The translations under genes were made by a program, and so were the position numbers. From contig NZ_KI912401.1 in the NCBI RefSeq assembly GCF_000518225.1, forward strand, positions 313,478-377,477: DNA of 64,000 nucleotides. Direction: 5' to 3'. The notes beneath the pieces are model-generated. The model was not told where the DNA came from and did not search any database. It was given only the letters and a program-made list of their open reading frames with translations. Positions within the stretch are counted from its first letter, which is position 1. Each line of letters starts with the position of its first letter. This DNA is from Helicobacter pametensis ATCC 51478 (GTDB lineage: Bacteria > Campylobacterota > Campylobacteria > Campylobacterales > Helicobacteraceae). Shown here piece by piece: positions 7,066 to 15,869 of the stretch.

Positions 7066-10000
7066 TTAGGGTTGTTTAGGTGCTTTTTCACCAAAGCTAT
7101 ATCTTACACCCACATTGACCTGATAGTTTGTATAGAGCTTATCTCCGAAACTCTTCTCAAAGTCAAAGTAGAGTCTTGTAGAGTCTTGCACTGCAAAATT
7201 TGTCCCAAGATTGAGCACAAATCTTCCATTAGATTCAAGGACATCTACTGTATCTGGAGTTGCTGCATCACTAGCCTTAAAAGTGATCTTTCCACCATTC
7301 ATATAGTCATATGTATAGAATGCTCCAAGGTGGAAGTTTGCTTTGAATTGATTCTCAGCATCACTAAGTTGATAAGTCGCACCAAGTCCTACTCTTGTCC
7401 TGGCCATAAAGGTTTGATCTTGAGTAGATTTGAGCGTTTTATTTCCTGTTTGCTCTCTAGTGAAGTCAGATCCACTGATATAAGAAAGTGTCTCTTCGAT
7501 CTGTGGAGTGAGGAAGAAGCTATCTGCGATCTTGAAGCGATATCCAAGCTCTTGAGAGAATGCAAGGGCATAGTTATTGACCTTGTTGGATGAAGTATCA
7601 CCTGCAAAGTTTAGATCATTTGCCATATAAGCAAACTTAGCGATACTATCTGAATACAATCCCTCATCTTTGACTGTTGCAAAATACACAGCAGCCTCGA
7701 TGGCTTGTGTTTTGGCATTGTTGGAACTATTGAGCACTTCTGTATCTTTGGAGTTTGCATAAGAGAGTGCGAAACCTAGATAGTGGTTTCTTGCTCCACT
7801 TTCAGCTGTACCGAAGTTGTAGTCATAACCTGCTTGGACTGTTGTGTATTGAGTTTTGAGTTCAGATCCAAATTTGGAGATTTGCTCCCCTGTGAAGACC
7901 CTAGCCCATACTCCATGATCGTTTGGATTGTCTCGGAGTTCACCCATCCTTTTGTTTAGGCTGTTGATGTTAGCAAAATAGAGACCAGCTCCTGCATTCT
8001 GACCTGCTGCACTCTCATCGATATAGCCACGAGCGATGCGAGCATTGCTTGCTGTTGGGAGCTCAGCATAGTAATAAGCTGTATCACCATGATCTTTTCT
8101 TTTGATCGTGATATTGGCTTCTGCATATCCTGCCGATGTTCTTGAGTTTGCACTCGCATCAGAAGATTTGAGATTATTGAAAGTGATTTTATCTTTTGCA
8201 TTTCCCTTCACTTCTGCCAAGACGACATATTGTCCACTTTTTTGAGCAAAATCACCAAGCTTGACAGTGAGGGTGTTGTTTTGAGAATTATCTTTCACAG
8301 CATTACCGATAAACACTCGGTCACTTCCACCTACAGTGCTTCTTGTGCTTGAGCTGCTATATGCACGACCATCAAAAAATCCATGTCCTGTTTGAATATT
8401 TCTAGATCCTGTAGCATAGACGATGAAGTTTGTTTTATCTGCATCAAGGTTTTGAATCCTTAGATCTCTGAGCTGTGCATTGTGATTGCCTGTCCTGCGA
8501 TTTAGATCTCCAGCAAGATCCACTGTTGAATGCCAATTTCCTTGAAGCTTGTGAAGTTTTCCTGCACCACCATTGAACTTCAATGTCGCACCACCATTTT
8601 CTAGGACAATATAAGTTTTGTCACCAAGATCTCCTGTAAATGCCCATTTTTCTGCTCCATTTCTCTGGTGCACATCAAGCTCTAGAGTTTTTCCATGACC
8701 TACTTTGTAGGTTGTATCGACCTTTGATCCGATCGCGAAGGTAAAGTCATCTCCTCTTGTAGCGATTGTCGTATTGCCCAGATTGAATTGCGCACCATTG
8801 ATGGTGTTGTAGATCCCATATCTATATCTATGATCACTTGGACCATTTCCGACAATGATTGAAGCATCTGCTCCTAGGATAATCTTGCCTCCATTGTCAA
8901 TTGGTGTTATGTTGCTTCCAGAGAATCTATCAAATCTCAAAGTAGCATTTTCGATATTCAATGTCCCTGAGTTCTGGATCCCATAGCTTCCCCATTCACC
9001 AAAAATTTCACCAAATCTGATCGTTCCACCACCATTCATCGTGACAGAACCATGTCCGATACGGATCCCTGAAGCTACTCCCTTGGATCGAATCGAATCA
9101 AAATCCATTCTTGATCCACTGTTCAAAGACAATGTAATTTGTTGAGCATGGAGAGAGAGACCGATCGCATCACTTCCCGCATAAATCTCTCTAAATGAGA
9201 TTCTAGAAGAGTTATCAAAAACGATATTTGCGCTTTGCACTCCAGATCCTGAATAGATTTCAAAACCTCTTGCATTTCTATCCCCAAAGATTCCTCCAAA
9301 ATTTGCGGTTCCCCAATTTAATCTTCCAGAGACATGACTTCCTGCGAAAAGGATCCCTTTGGCTGTGCTAGTCGCCGAGACTGCTCTAGAGTTAATATTC
9401 CCTTGTAGATAGAGCTCTTGTCTTGTTTCAAAAGCAACAGCATCCTGATGATCGCCTCCTCCGGTTGAAGTCACATTTCCAACTGTAATTTCTCCATTTC
9501 CTCCAGTGACCAAAGAAATCTTATTGGCAAGCATACCCCGAGCATATGTTCCCTTAACTTCTTCAAAGACGATTCTTGTCGGAGAGTGTGTATTGGCTTG
9601 GATAGAGATATCATTTCCCCTCAAACCATAAGCAGCGCCATTTGTCGCATTGATTTTATAAAACACCATTTCAGAGTTTCCATGAGCTGAGTGGATTGAG
9701 ATATTTCTAGCATCAATTCCTATAGCCTCACCATTTGTAGTCAAGATCTTATCGAAGTTCACTCTAGACCAGTAGCTTGAAGGTGATTCATAATTAAAGC
9801 GAATTTCTACCTCATCAGCTTGGATCCCATAAGCACCGTTCTTACCTCTGATTTCTCCAGCACTCCATTTTCCTCCAAGATCACTCCAAAGGACAAGCTT
9901 AGATCCATGAGAGCCTTTCGCATAACCCTTGATACCATAAGCAGCACTGTGACCAGAAGAAATAGAATCAAATCTCATTTCACCAAAATGATTGAGATAC

Positions 10001-10521
10001 AAAAGATTGCCACCATTAAATGCATAACCTCGAGCATCGACTACATCTGCCCTAACACTTTTGGCATAGACAAGAGCCCCAGGGGTATTAGCATTGGGTT
10101 TCCCAGAACTTCTGATTTCAAACCGACCAGAATACGCTTCACCTTGAGCATTCCACATGCCTATTCCAGTGGCCATACCATGAATAGCATGAATATCTCC
10201 AAGATAAAGATGACCATTTTCTACAAGTACTCGATTCCGTGATCTATCAGCTCCATTGAGCTCAAATCCTGTCGCAGAACCACTAGCAGATACACCTTCA
10301 AAGATAAATTTTCCAGGACCGCTGATTTTAAAATCATTGACTCCATAAGCACGCATCAACCAAACATTGTCATCAAATCTCTTATATCCTACTTTTTGAT
10401 CTTGTCGATTTTGCATATGCACATTGCCACCATTATAAGACCAAATAAATCGATCAGCAAACGCACTGGATGCGATCGCCGCACTTAAAGAAATAGCTAC
10501 AATTGGTGAAAAGTTTTTCAT
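7066..10521 (-). CDS. Autotransporter adhesin/toxin-like outer membrane protein
   Basis: Type Va secreted surface protein of 1151 residues. A signal peptide (MKNFSPIVAISLSAAIASSA, cleavage near AFA-D) is followed by a long passenger of short beta strands rich in Gly, Ser and Asn. In residues 74-515 a motif of the form F-x-x-I-x(5-8)-A-x-G-I recurs about every 26-39 residues. From about residue 880 (GVWARVFTG) the protein becomes a beta-barrel translocator with alternating strands, ending NVGVRYSF plus GEKAPKQP. The RBS AAAGGAG lies before the ATG. No catalytic motif is visible. Helicobacter has many such proteins (VacA, FaaA, ImaA types); I cannot assign this one to a named group. Confidence 0.9.
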   Translation of the reverse strand: MKNFSPIVAISLSAAIASSAFADRFIWSYNGGNVHMQNRQDQKVGYKRFDDNVWLMRAYGVNDFKISGPGKFIFEGVSASGSATGFELNGADRSRNRVLVENGHLYLGDIHAIHGMATGIGMWNAQGEAYSGRFEIRSSGKPNANTPGALVYAKSVRADVVDARGYAFNGGNLLYLNHFGEMRFDSISSGHSAAYGIKGYAKGSHGSKLVLWSDLGGKWSAGEIRGKNGAYGIQADEVEIRFNYESPSSYWSRVNFDKILTTNGEAIGIDARNISIHSAHGNSEMVFYKINATNGAAYGLRGNDISIQANTHSPTRIVFEEVKGTYARGMLANKISLVTGGNGEITVGNVTSTGGGDHQDAVAFETRQELYLQGNINSRAVSATSTAKGILFAGSHVSGRLNWGTANFGGIFGDRNARGFEIYSGSGVQSANIVFDNSSRISFREIYAGSDAIGLSLHAQQITLSLNSGSRMDFDSIRSKGVASGIRIGHGSVTMNGGGTIRFGEIFGEWGSYGIQNSGTLNIENATLRFDRFSGSNITPIDNGGKIILGADASIIVGNGPSDHRYRYGIYNTINGAQFNLGNTTIATRGDDFTFAIGSKVDTTYKVGHGKTLELDVHQRNGAEKWAFTGDLGDKTYIVLENGGATLKFNGGAGKLHKLQGNWHSTVDLAGDLNRRTGNHNAQLRDLRIQNLDADKTNFIVYATGSRNIQTGHGFFDGRAYSSSSTRSTVGGSDRVFIGNAVKDNSQNNTLTVKLGDFAQKSGQYVVLAEVKGNAKDKITFNNLKSSDASANSRTSAGYAEANITIKRKDHGDTAYYYAELPTASNARIARGYIDESAAGQNAGAGLYFANINSLNKRMGELRDNPNDHGVWARVFTGEQISKFGSELKTQYTTVQAGYDYNFGTAESGARNHYLGFALSYANSKDTEVLNSSNNAKTQAIEAAVYFATVKDEGLYSDSIAKFAYMANDLNFAGDTSSNKVNNYALAFSQELGYRFKIADSFFLTPQIEETLSYISGSDFTREQTGNKTLKSTQDQTFMARTRVGLGATYQLSDAENQFKANFHLGAFYTYDYMNGGKITFKASDAATPDTVDVLESNGRFVLNLGTNFAVQDSTRLYFDFEKSFGDKLYTNYQVNVGVRYSFGEKAPKQP

Positions 10522-10768
10522 TATTTGTTTCTCCTTTGTGCCTATGCACTTAGTTTCTTAAGGTGTATCTAGAAGATCTGAGATAAACCTTGGGCGCCTA
10601 TCCTATCAGAAAAATTCTCTTTTTAAACAAAAATCAAATCAATATAAAGAATCTAATCAAAATTATTCTAAATAGATAAGAAAAACTAAACTTTCTCGAT
10701 GTTATCGGCAGTGTGGCTATGTGTAGATCAGTGATACCCCCCCCTCCCCCTACTTCCCCTATTTTGAC
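10522..10768. other. 247-base gap between autotransporter and globin, with C-tract
   Basis: AT-rich leader for the autotransporter (minus strand) with AAAGGAG just before its ATG. The far end carries a cytosine tract: eight C at 10737-10744, one T, five C at 10746-10750, then four C at 10756-10759. The tract lies beyond the globin stop and about 215 bases upstream of the autotransporter start. I see no additional gene and no clear intrinsic terminator. Confidence 0.6.
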
Positions 10769-11197
10769 TTAGGCTTTTTTGTAGAGATCCTCTTCGATCT
10801 GGATATAAAACTTCGCAAGCTCTCCATAAGCCTTCTCCCATGCATTGAGCACTTCTTCATCAGCTCCCAAAACAGTCTTGATCGCTTTGAGTAGACACTC
10901 TCCCACGATTGGATAATGCTCTGGCTTCACTTCTGACTTGACATGGACTTCTCCGACTTTTGTGACAAATGCACGCATATTTTCCATATTGTCGATATTC
11001 ATGGCTGCATTCCATACAGCAGTTGCCAAGGCTTTGGGCTGAGATCCACTCTTTTGCTTACCCATATCAAACATAGGCTTGACCTCAGGATAGCGCTCAA
11101 ACATATCACGATAAAACTCTTTTGTGATCTCCTCTCCTCTTTCCTTCAAAATAGGTGCTGTTGATTTGACGATTTCAATGGTTTTTTGATCCAACAT
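10769..11197 (-). CDS. cgb: Single-domain haemoglobin (Cgb type)
   Basis: 142-residue globin that in Campylobacter jejuni (Cgb) detoxifies nitric oxide in the cytoplasm. The sequence follows Cgb closely as I recall it: an EFYRDMFERYPEVKPMF stretch containing the CD-corner phenylalanine, QPKALATAVWNAAMNI with the distal-helix glutamine, VGEVHVKSEVKPEHYPIVG with the proximal F8 histidine, and LNAWEKAYGELAKFYI at the end. There is no FAD/NAD reductase domain, so an external reductant is needed. ATG is preceded by AAGGAGAAAA. It is flanked by gaps on both sides and is probably transcribed alone. H. pylori lacks this gene as far as I know. Confidence 0.92.
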   Translation of the reverse strand: MLDQKTIEIVKSTAPILKERGEEITKEFYRDMFERYPEVKPMFDMGKQKSGSQPKALATAVWNAAMNIDNMENMRAFVTKVGEVHVKSEVKPEHYPIVGECLLKAIKTVLGADEEVLNAWEKAYGELAKFYIQIEEDLYKKA

Positions 11198-11260
11198 TTT
11201 TTCTCCTTAAAAATAAAAACGCGGATTGTAATGTGTTTTTTGGTTACTTTTTGCAAAAAT

Positions 11261-12097
11261 TTAGGAAATTTTCATACTCATATCTAGCCAAGTCGCCTGA
11301 TGGATCAAAGCACCGCATGAGATGGCATCCACGCCACTTGAGGCATACTCTCTGATATTTTCTAGAGTGATATTGCCACTGGCTTCTAGCAAGATAGAAG
11401 GATAGTGTGCATCGCGGAGTTTGACGACTTCTAGGATTTCTTCTACTTGCATATTGTCACACATAATGATATCTACCCCTAGTCCAAAGGCTTCCTTGCA
11501 CTGCTTCAGACTCTCACACTCAACTTCAATGCGAGTGGTAAAAGGAAGAGTTTGCCTTGCTTTGAGGATAAATGCTTTTAGATTGGGAATCTTTGCTAGA
11601 TGAGTGTCTTTGAGCATCAGTGCATCATCAAGTCCGAAGCGATGATTCTTACCACCTCCATTTCTGACAGAGTATTTTTCAAACTCACGCAGAAGTGGCC
11701 GTGTCTTGCGTGTATCTAGCAAAGACACAGGAAGATCTGAGATCTTTTGCATGAAGTGATGCGTTTGTGTAGCGATCCCACTGCTATGCTGGAGGAGATT
11801 GAGCATCACACGCTCACTTTTTAGGATCTCAAGATAGCTTCCACTTAGCCTCACAAGAATATCCCCTCTATGAAAGGCTTGAGAATCTTGCAAACAAAAC
11901 TCAAGCTCCAATCCCATCATCCAAGAAAGCATCTGAAGATAATAAGCACCAGAGAAGATCCCATCACTTTTGGCGATGATTTGGGCTTGGATCTGCTCAT
12001 CTTGCGCGATCAGAGAAAACAAATCCCCCCTTCCCCAATCCTCCTCTAGCGCAGATTTCAAAAACTCATAACATCGCCGATCTTGGATCTCCCTCAC
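11261..12097 (-). CDS. nadC: Nicotinate-nucleotide pyrophosphorylase (carboxylating)
   Basis: Quinolinate phosphoribosyltransferase: converts quinolinate and PRPP to nicotinate mononucleotide plus CO2, the third step after NadB and NadA. 278 residues, normal length. Family blocks seen: [10 protein letters not shown] near the start, [39 protein letters not shown] (catalytic Arg/Lys loop), [29 protein letters not shown] and [11 protein letters not shown]. The start is a GTG that overlaps the nadA stop as GTGA, so the two are translationally coupled. The order nadA-nadC after psd is the same as in H. pylori. Confidence 0.96.
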   Translation of the reverse strand: MREIQDRRCYEFLKSALEEDWGRGDLFSLIAQDEQIQAQIIAKSDGIFSGAYYLQMLSWMMGLELEFCLQDSQAFHRGDILVRLSGSYLEILKSERVMLNLLQHSSGIATQTHHFMQKISDLPVSLLDTRKTRPLLREFEKYSVRNGGGKNHRFGLDDALMLKDTHLAKIPNLKAFILKARQTLPFTTRIEVECESLKQCKEAFGLGVDIIMCDNMQVEEILEVVKLRDAHYPSILLEASGNITLENIREYASSGVDAISCGALIHQATWLDMSMKIS

Positions 12098-13092
12098 TTG
12101 GAGAGCTCCATCATCTTATCTAGTGCTTGCTTGGCAAGAGCGCCTACTTCTTGAGGGATTTGGATCTCATTATAGGGGTTTTGATCCTTGTAGGCTTGCA
12201 AGACTTTGAGAATGTCTTCAAGAGTGGTTTCATTCATCGTGGGGCATTCGGGTTTGGTTGAAGAGAGCACAAAGGTGTGATTCTCACCATTGTATGGCTT
12301 TCTCAATCGATTCACAAGATTGTATTCTGTGCCAACTGCCACTTTTTGATCTGGGGCTAGAGAGGTGACATACTGAATGATCTGACTTGTAGATCCGACG
12401 AAATCTGACCTCTCTACAACTTCTGGAGGGCATTCTGGATGCGTGACGATGAGAATCTCGGGATATTTTGAACGATAAAACTCGATATCTTCAACACTAA
12501 AGAGCTGATGCACGGAACAAAATCCATTGTAGCAGATGATATCTGCATCGATGACCTCTTCCTTGCTTGAGACGCCTAAGATGGCTGATTTGATCCCATA
12601 GCGCTTGGCAAGATTTAGTCCCAAACATCGATCTGGCAAGAAAAAGATCTTTTTGCGATGGCTTTGAGCATATTCAAAGATTTTGCCAGCATTGGCACTT
12701 GTGCATACTACTCCACCCATGGCACCGACTTTGGCTTTGACTTGGGCGTTGGAATTGATATAGGTGATGGGGAAGATATCATGGATGCCATAGCTTTGCA
12801 TCAGTGCAATGCTTTCATCAAAATATGTATCATCAATCATCCTAGCCATCGAACAGCAGGCAAGACGAGGCATAATCACACGCTTATGAGGAGCCAAAAT
12901 CTTCACACTCTGTCCCATAAATCCCACCCCACAAAACACAACAAGGCTTCGCTCACTCTGGCTTGCCTTCCTTGCTAGCTCCAAGCTATCACCCGTAAGA
13001 TCAGCGATCTCTACAACTTCATCTCTTTGATAATAATGTGCGACAAGTAAGCCATCACATTCTTTGAGTAATGCTCTAATTTGATCTATCAT
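12094..13092 (-). CDS. nadA: Quinolinate synthase
   Basis: [4Fe-4S] enzyme that condenses iminoaspartate with dihydroxyacetone phosphate to quinolinate. 332 residues. The N-terminal [20 protein letters not shown] and three cysteine regions that bind the cluster are visible: [12 protein letters not shown] near residue 80, [11 protein letters not shown] near 190 and [16 protein letters not shown] near 275. [21 protein letters not shown] is the substrate-binding block. ATG preceded by GGAGGAAAAA. The gene starts four bases inside psd and ends inside nadC, so psd-nadA-nadC form one coupled unit. NadB is encoded 8 kb away. Confidence 0.96.
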   Translation of the reverse strand: MIDQIRALLKECDGLLVAHYYQRDEVVEIADLTGDSLELARKASQSERSLVVFCGVGFMGQSVKILAPHKRVIMPRLACCSMARMIDDTYFDESIALMQSYGIHDIFPITYINSNAQVKAKVGAMGGVVCTSANAGKIFEYAQSHRKKIFFLPDRCLGLNLAKRYGIKSAILGVSSKEEVIDADIICYNGFCSVHQLFSVEDIEFYRSKYPEILIVTHPECPPEVVERSDFVGSTSQIIQYVTSLAPDQKVAVGTEYNLVNRLRKPYNGENHTFVLSSTKPECPTMNETTLEDILKVLQAYKDQNPYNEIQIPQEVGALAKQALDKMMELSK

Positions 13093-13871
13093 TTTTTCCT
13101 CCCTATCCTTTCTCCAAAGCGCACTTTTGCTCTCTCTTGGACTTCAAACTCCACTTCTGATGCGATCAAAACGATTGTTGATCCCATCTTAAATAATCCC
13201 ATCTCACAACCCTTTTTGATTCTGATGGGTTCTTTGTAAGTGTAGATTGTGCGAGCATTGGCTTTGGCATTGGTATGCAAGCGTGGCTCAAAATGCAAAA
13301 TCATCTGTCCTACATTGAGCGCACCCACAGCGACATAATACACTCTCTCCCCTCTCTCATCTTGTGCGACTACTACGACTCGCTCATTGCGGATGAAGAG
13401 ATTGTGGTTTTTGAGTAAAGATGCTTGATTGACAGGCAAAAGCTCGCCTCCAAAATAGCGCACTTCTAAGATCTCCAAATCACAAGGAGCATGATAGCGA
13501 TGGTAATCTTTGGGTGAGAGATAGAGATTGAGATAGCTATATCCATCTTCAATCACCTCACCCAAAAACTCGCTCACCCCATAGCTCATACCTTTGATCT
13601 GCAAAGCAAGATTGTGACTGATCACACCAGAGGCCATGATGAGAGAATCTGTGGGGGAGATCCAGACTCCATCTTCTTGATCGATGGGGCGTTCTTTGCG
13701 CAATTCGCGTGTGAAGAGGTGGTTGAGGGTCGGATAGCTTTGAGCCTCATCAAATTCATCTAAATCAATCCCAAAGAGTTTGACATAGCTAGAATTGATC
13801 ACTTTTTGAATCGATGTGGGAAAAGGATGTGAGGCAAATTTGCCAAACCATTGAGAGATTTTGTTGTTCAC
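13089..13871 (-). CDS. psd: Phosphatidylserine decarboxylase proenzyme
   Basis: Membrane-associated pyruvoyl enzyme that makes phosphatidylethanolamine from phosphatidylserine. 260 residues. It has the [11 protein letters not shown] segment, VSPTDS-like WISPTDSLI, a [10 protein letters not shown] histidine block, the [16 protein letters not shown] segment that fits the Helicobacter proteins, and near the C-terminus [12 protein letters not shown], where the Gly-Ser bond is cut to form the beta and alpha chains (LGST in most species, MGST here). GTG start preceded by GGGAGAAA; it overlaps the stop of the upstream gene as GTGA and runs into nadA. Confidence 0.93.
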   Translation of the reverse strand: MNNKISQWFGKFASHPFPTSIQKVINSSYVKLFGIDLDEFDEAQSYPTLNHLFTRELRKERPIDQEDGVWISPTDSLIMASGVISHNLALQIKGMSYGVSEFLGEVIEDGYSYLNLYLSPKDYHRYHAPCDLEILEVRYFGGELLPVNQASLLKNHNLFIRNERVVVVAQDERGERVYYVAVGALNVGQMILHFEPRLHTNAKANARTIYTYKEPIRIKKGCEMGLFKMGSTIVLIASEVEFEVQERAKVRFGERIGRKK

Positions 13872-14413
13872 GCTTTTTCTCCCTCATAAGCAGTATGTGA
13901 AAGCTGCAAAAGAAGCTCCACTTCTCCTCGTGTGATCCCTAATTCTTTGGCGATGACATCTACACTTTTGCCTGATTCTAGAAGTGAGAGGATCTTTTTC
14001 TCATCGATGGTATTGGCTGAACTGCTTGAGAAAAACTCCAGCTCACGGATTTTGCCATCTAAGCTACTGAGGTTGTTGGCTGCCATCTTGATCTCATCAT
14101 TGACACGCTGTTCAATACTCTCAAGGTGCTCATAGGTTTTGCTTAGAGAATTGGTGATGATGTCCTTGGTGTATGTCTCAACTTGAGCGATAATCTCTTG
14201 TGTCTTGTCTTCTTGCTCATCTTGAAGTTTTTTGAGAATTTTTTGAATCTTGTAGATCTCATCGTGGAGATTGTCAATCGCGACTTCAAACTTATCTAGG
14301 CGTTTGGATGATTCTAGATCTTTTAGGTAGGTAAAAAGCAAAATCAAAAACGCAGCCAATCCGATAAAGCCACTCAAAATAAGATTGAGATTCTCTTCTA
14401 TCCAAAGACTCAT
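13868..14413 (-). CDS. Membrane-anchored coiled-coil protein (HP1358-like position)
   Basis: 181-residue conserved hypothetical. One N-terminal transmembrane helix (about residues 10-30, LNLILSGFIGLAAFLILLF), then a long charged helical segment of heptad character (residues 35-125) that predicts a coiled coil, and a small C-terminal module (DEKKILSLLESGKSVDVIAK, then ELGITRGEVELLLQL) that looks like a helix-turn-helix of the kind found at the end of DUF6115-type proteins. Probably inner membrane with the bulk in the cytoplasm. It sits between psd and another unknown, at the position of HP1358 in H. pylori, with four-base overlaps on both sides. Function unknown. Confidence 0.75.
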   Translation of the reverse strand: MSLWIEENLNLILSGFIGLAAFLILLFTYLKDLESSKRLDKFEVAIDNLHDEIYKIQKILKKLQDEQEDKTQEIIAQVETYTKDIITNSLSKTYEHLESIEQRVNDEIKMAANNLSSLDGKIRELEFFSSSSANTIDEKKILSLLESGKSVDVIAKELGITRGEVELLLQLSHTAYEGEKA

Positions 14414-14961
14414 TTTCTCTCCTCCTCTCGTTTCTTTTGTATTTCTAACCTTTCACATTCTGCGATGTAGTGATCATAGCTTTTGGTATGCAAACTTCCC
14501 ATTTTGATGATTTTAGCGATGTTTGGTGTGAGCATCTGACAATAGAGTGGGATGATTTTGCTAGGAAATATGGGAAGATCCAATCTCGCATAATAAATCC
14601 TCTCACTCTCAAAGCTTTCTGCCAGACACAAAAACTCATGCCCTATGCCAAGAGTTTGAGTCTGGATAGGGAGTGTGAGAAGGGAGGAATCTTCTGAGAA
14701 GATCTTCTGCTCGATTCTCTCTAGCTTTTTATACATCTCTAGCAGAAGCTCAAGCATCACTTCATCCCCATCATAATCTCTTCCCTTGGCGATCTTAAGC
14801 CATTTTTCAATCCCCATTTCTTCTTTTTGGTTGAGATAGGAGAATTCTTGCAAGCTCTCTCCATCTATGTCTTTGACTTCAAGCAAAGCAAGATTGAGCC
14901 TGCGCTCGATGATGCGCGAACCAAGATCTAATTTGATGCACTGCTCTATGAAACTATCCAT
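14410..14961 (-). CDS. Conserved hypothetical protein (HP1359-like position)
   Basis: 183-residue soluble protein with no signal peptide or membrane segment. The N-terminal half is acidic and helical (EQCIKLDLGSRIIERRLNLA; LLLEMYKKLERIEQKIF). The C-terminal part alternates hydrophobic strands (TLGIGHEFLCLAESF, IYYARLDLPIFPSKIIPLY), which could be a small beta domain, PilZ-like at best. I recognise no motif. The gene overlaps mqnP by eight bases upstream and the coiled-coil gene by four bases downstream, in the order found in H. pylori, so it is real and part of the mqnP-to-nadC unit. Confidence 0.75.
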   Translation of the reverse strand: MDSFIEQCIKLDLGSRIIERRLNLALLEVKDIDGESLQEFSYLNQKEEMGIEKWLKIAKGRDYDGDEVMLELLLEMYKKLERIEQKIFSEDSSLLTLPIQTQTLGIGHEFLCLAESFESERIYYARLDLPIFPSKIIPLYCQMLTPNIAKIIKMGSLHTKSYDHYIAECERLEIQKKREEERK

Positions 14962-15823
14962 TCAATAATCCATCCAAAATGATTGCCCCCAAAAACACAA
15001 ATCCCAAATATCCATTGCTCACAAAGAATGCCTTGGGGATGTTTTTGAAATCAAGACTAACTAAATATTGTTCATAAAGCAAGATCATCCCACAAGCCAA
15101 AACTCCCAAATATGCAATGGCATTTCCCCCAAAACTCCATACAAACAACCCCCAAAACCCAAAGCTCAATCCATGAAAACAGCGTGAGATGATTAAAGTT
15201 TTGGATTCTCCAAAAATACTGGGGATCGAAAAAAGACGATGAGCGCGATCAAACTCAATATCACTGAGTGAATAAAGTAGATCAAAGCCTGCCACCCAAA
15301 ATAGCACACCCAAAGAGAGAAACACACACCACAGAGGCACACTTCCAAGCACAGCGATACAGCCTGCAATCGGTGCTAGTCCAAGACTGACTCCAAGCAC
15401 AAGATGAGCAAGATATGAGAATCTCTTCATATAGGAGTAAAAGCCAAGGATAAAGAGAAAGGGGATAGAGAGAGCAAAAGCAAGAGAGTTGATCAGATAG
15501 CTAATGGATACAAATCCTAGTGCATTGATCAAGATAAGGTATCGCATCATCTTTGCTCCAATCCGTCCATCTACACTTGGGCGATTCTGTGTCCTGAGAT
15601 TTTTGGCATCGATATCACGATCGATGTAGCGGTTGAAAGTCATCGCAAAATTGCGCGCAAAAATCAAAGCCAAAAGGCACAAAATCAAAGTCTCAAAGCC
15701 AAACCAAAGTGAAGAATTTTTTTGGAGAGATGCACACAAAAGTGCGATCAGCATAAATGGAGCAGAAAAAATCGTATGCTCAAAAGCAACAAGCTCACTA
15801 AAATCTCTAATCTTTTTTAACAT
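14954..15823 (-). CDS. mqnP: Menaquinone prenyltransferase, UbiA family
   Basis: Integral membrane prenyltransferase of 289 residues with about eight membrane helices. The two aspartate-rich motifs of the UbiA family are present: NRYIDRDIDAKN near residue 65 and SLSDIEFDRAHRLFSIP near 190. Helicobacter makes menaquinone by the futalosine route, in which the UbiA homologue prenylates the dihydroxynaphthoate intermediate; by that knowledge and position (HP1360) I call it MqnP rather than a ubiquinone enzyme. ATG 15823 lies after GGAATGAA. It is 46 bases from comEC and begins a tight run of six genes down to nadC. Confidence 0.88.
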   Translation of the reverse strand: MLKKIRDFSELVAFEHTIFSAPFMLIALLCASLQKNSSLWFGFETLILCLLALIFARNFAMTFNRYIDRDIDAKNLRTQNRPSVDGRIGAKMMRYLILINALGFVSISYLINSLAFALSIPFLFILGFYSYMKRFSYLAHLVLGVSLGLAPIAGCIAVLGSVPLWCVFLSLGVLFWVAGFDLLYSLSDIEFDRAHRLFSIPSIFGESKTLIISRCFHGLSFGFWGLFVWSFGGNAIAYLGVLACGMILLYEQYLVSLDFKNIPKAFFVSNGYLGFVFLGAIILDGLLNG

Positions 15824-15869
15824 TTCATTCCAGATAATCCAAAATATAAGCTTGCGATTTTACTCTCTC

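Noticed and set aside
7072-7593. Plus-strand frame of 173 residues opposite the autotransporter barrel
   Set aside because: Shadow of the real minus-strand gene; Cys/Ile-rich composition and no ribosome site.
9820-10242. Plus-strand frame of 140 residues opposite the autotransporter passenger
   Set aside because: Antisense shadow; composition fits the complement of Gly/Ala/Asn codons.
10737-10759. C-tract as a frame-switching (phase-variable) site of the autotransporter
   Set aside because: It lies about 215 bases before the ATG with stops in between, so it cannot alter the reading frame; only an effect on transcription is possible.
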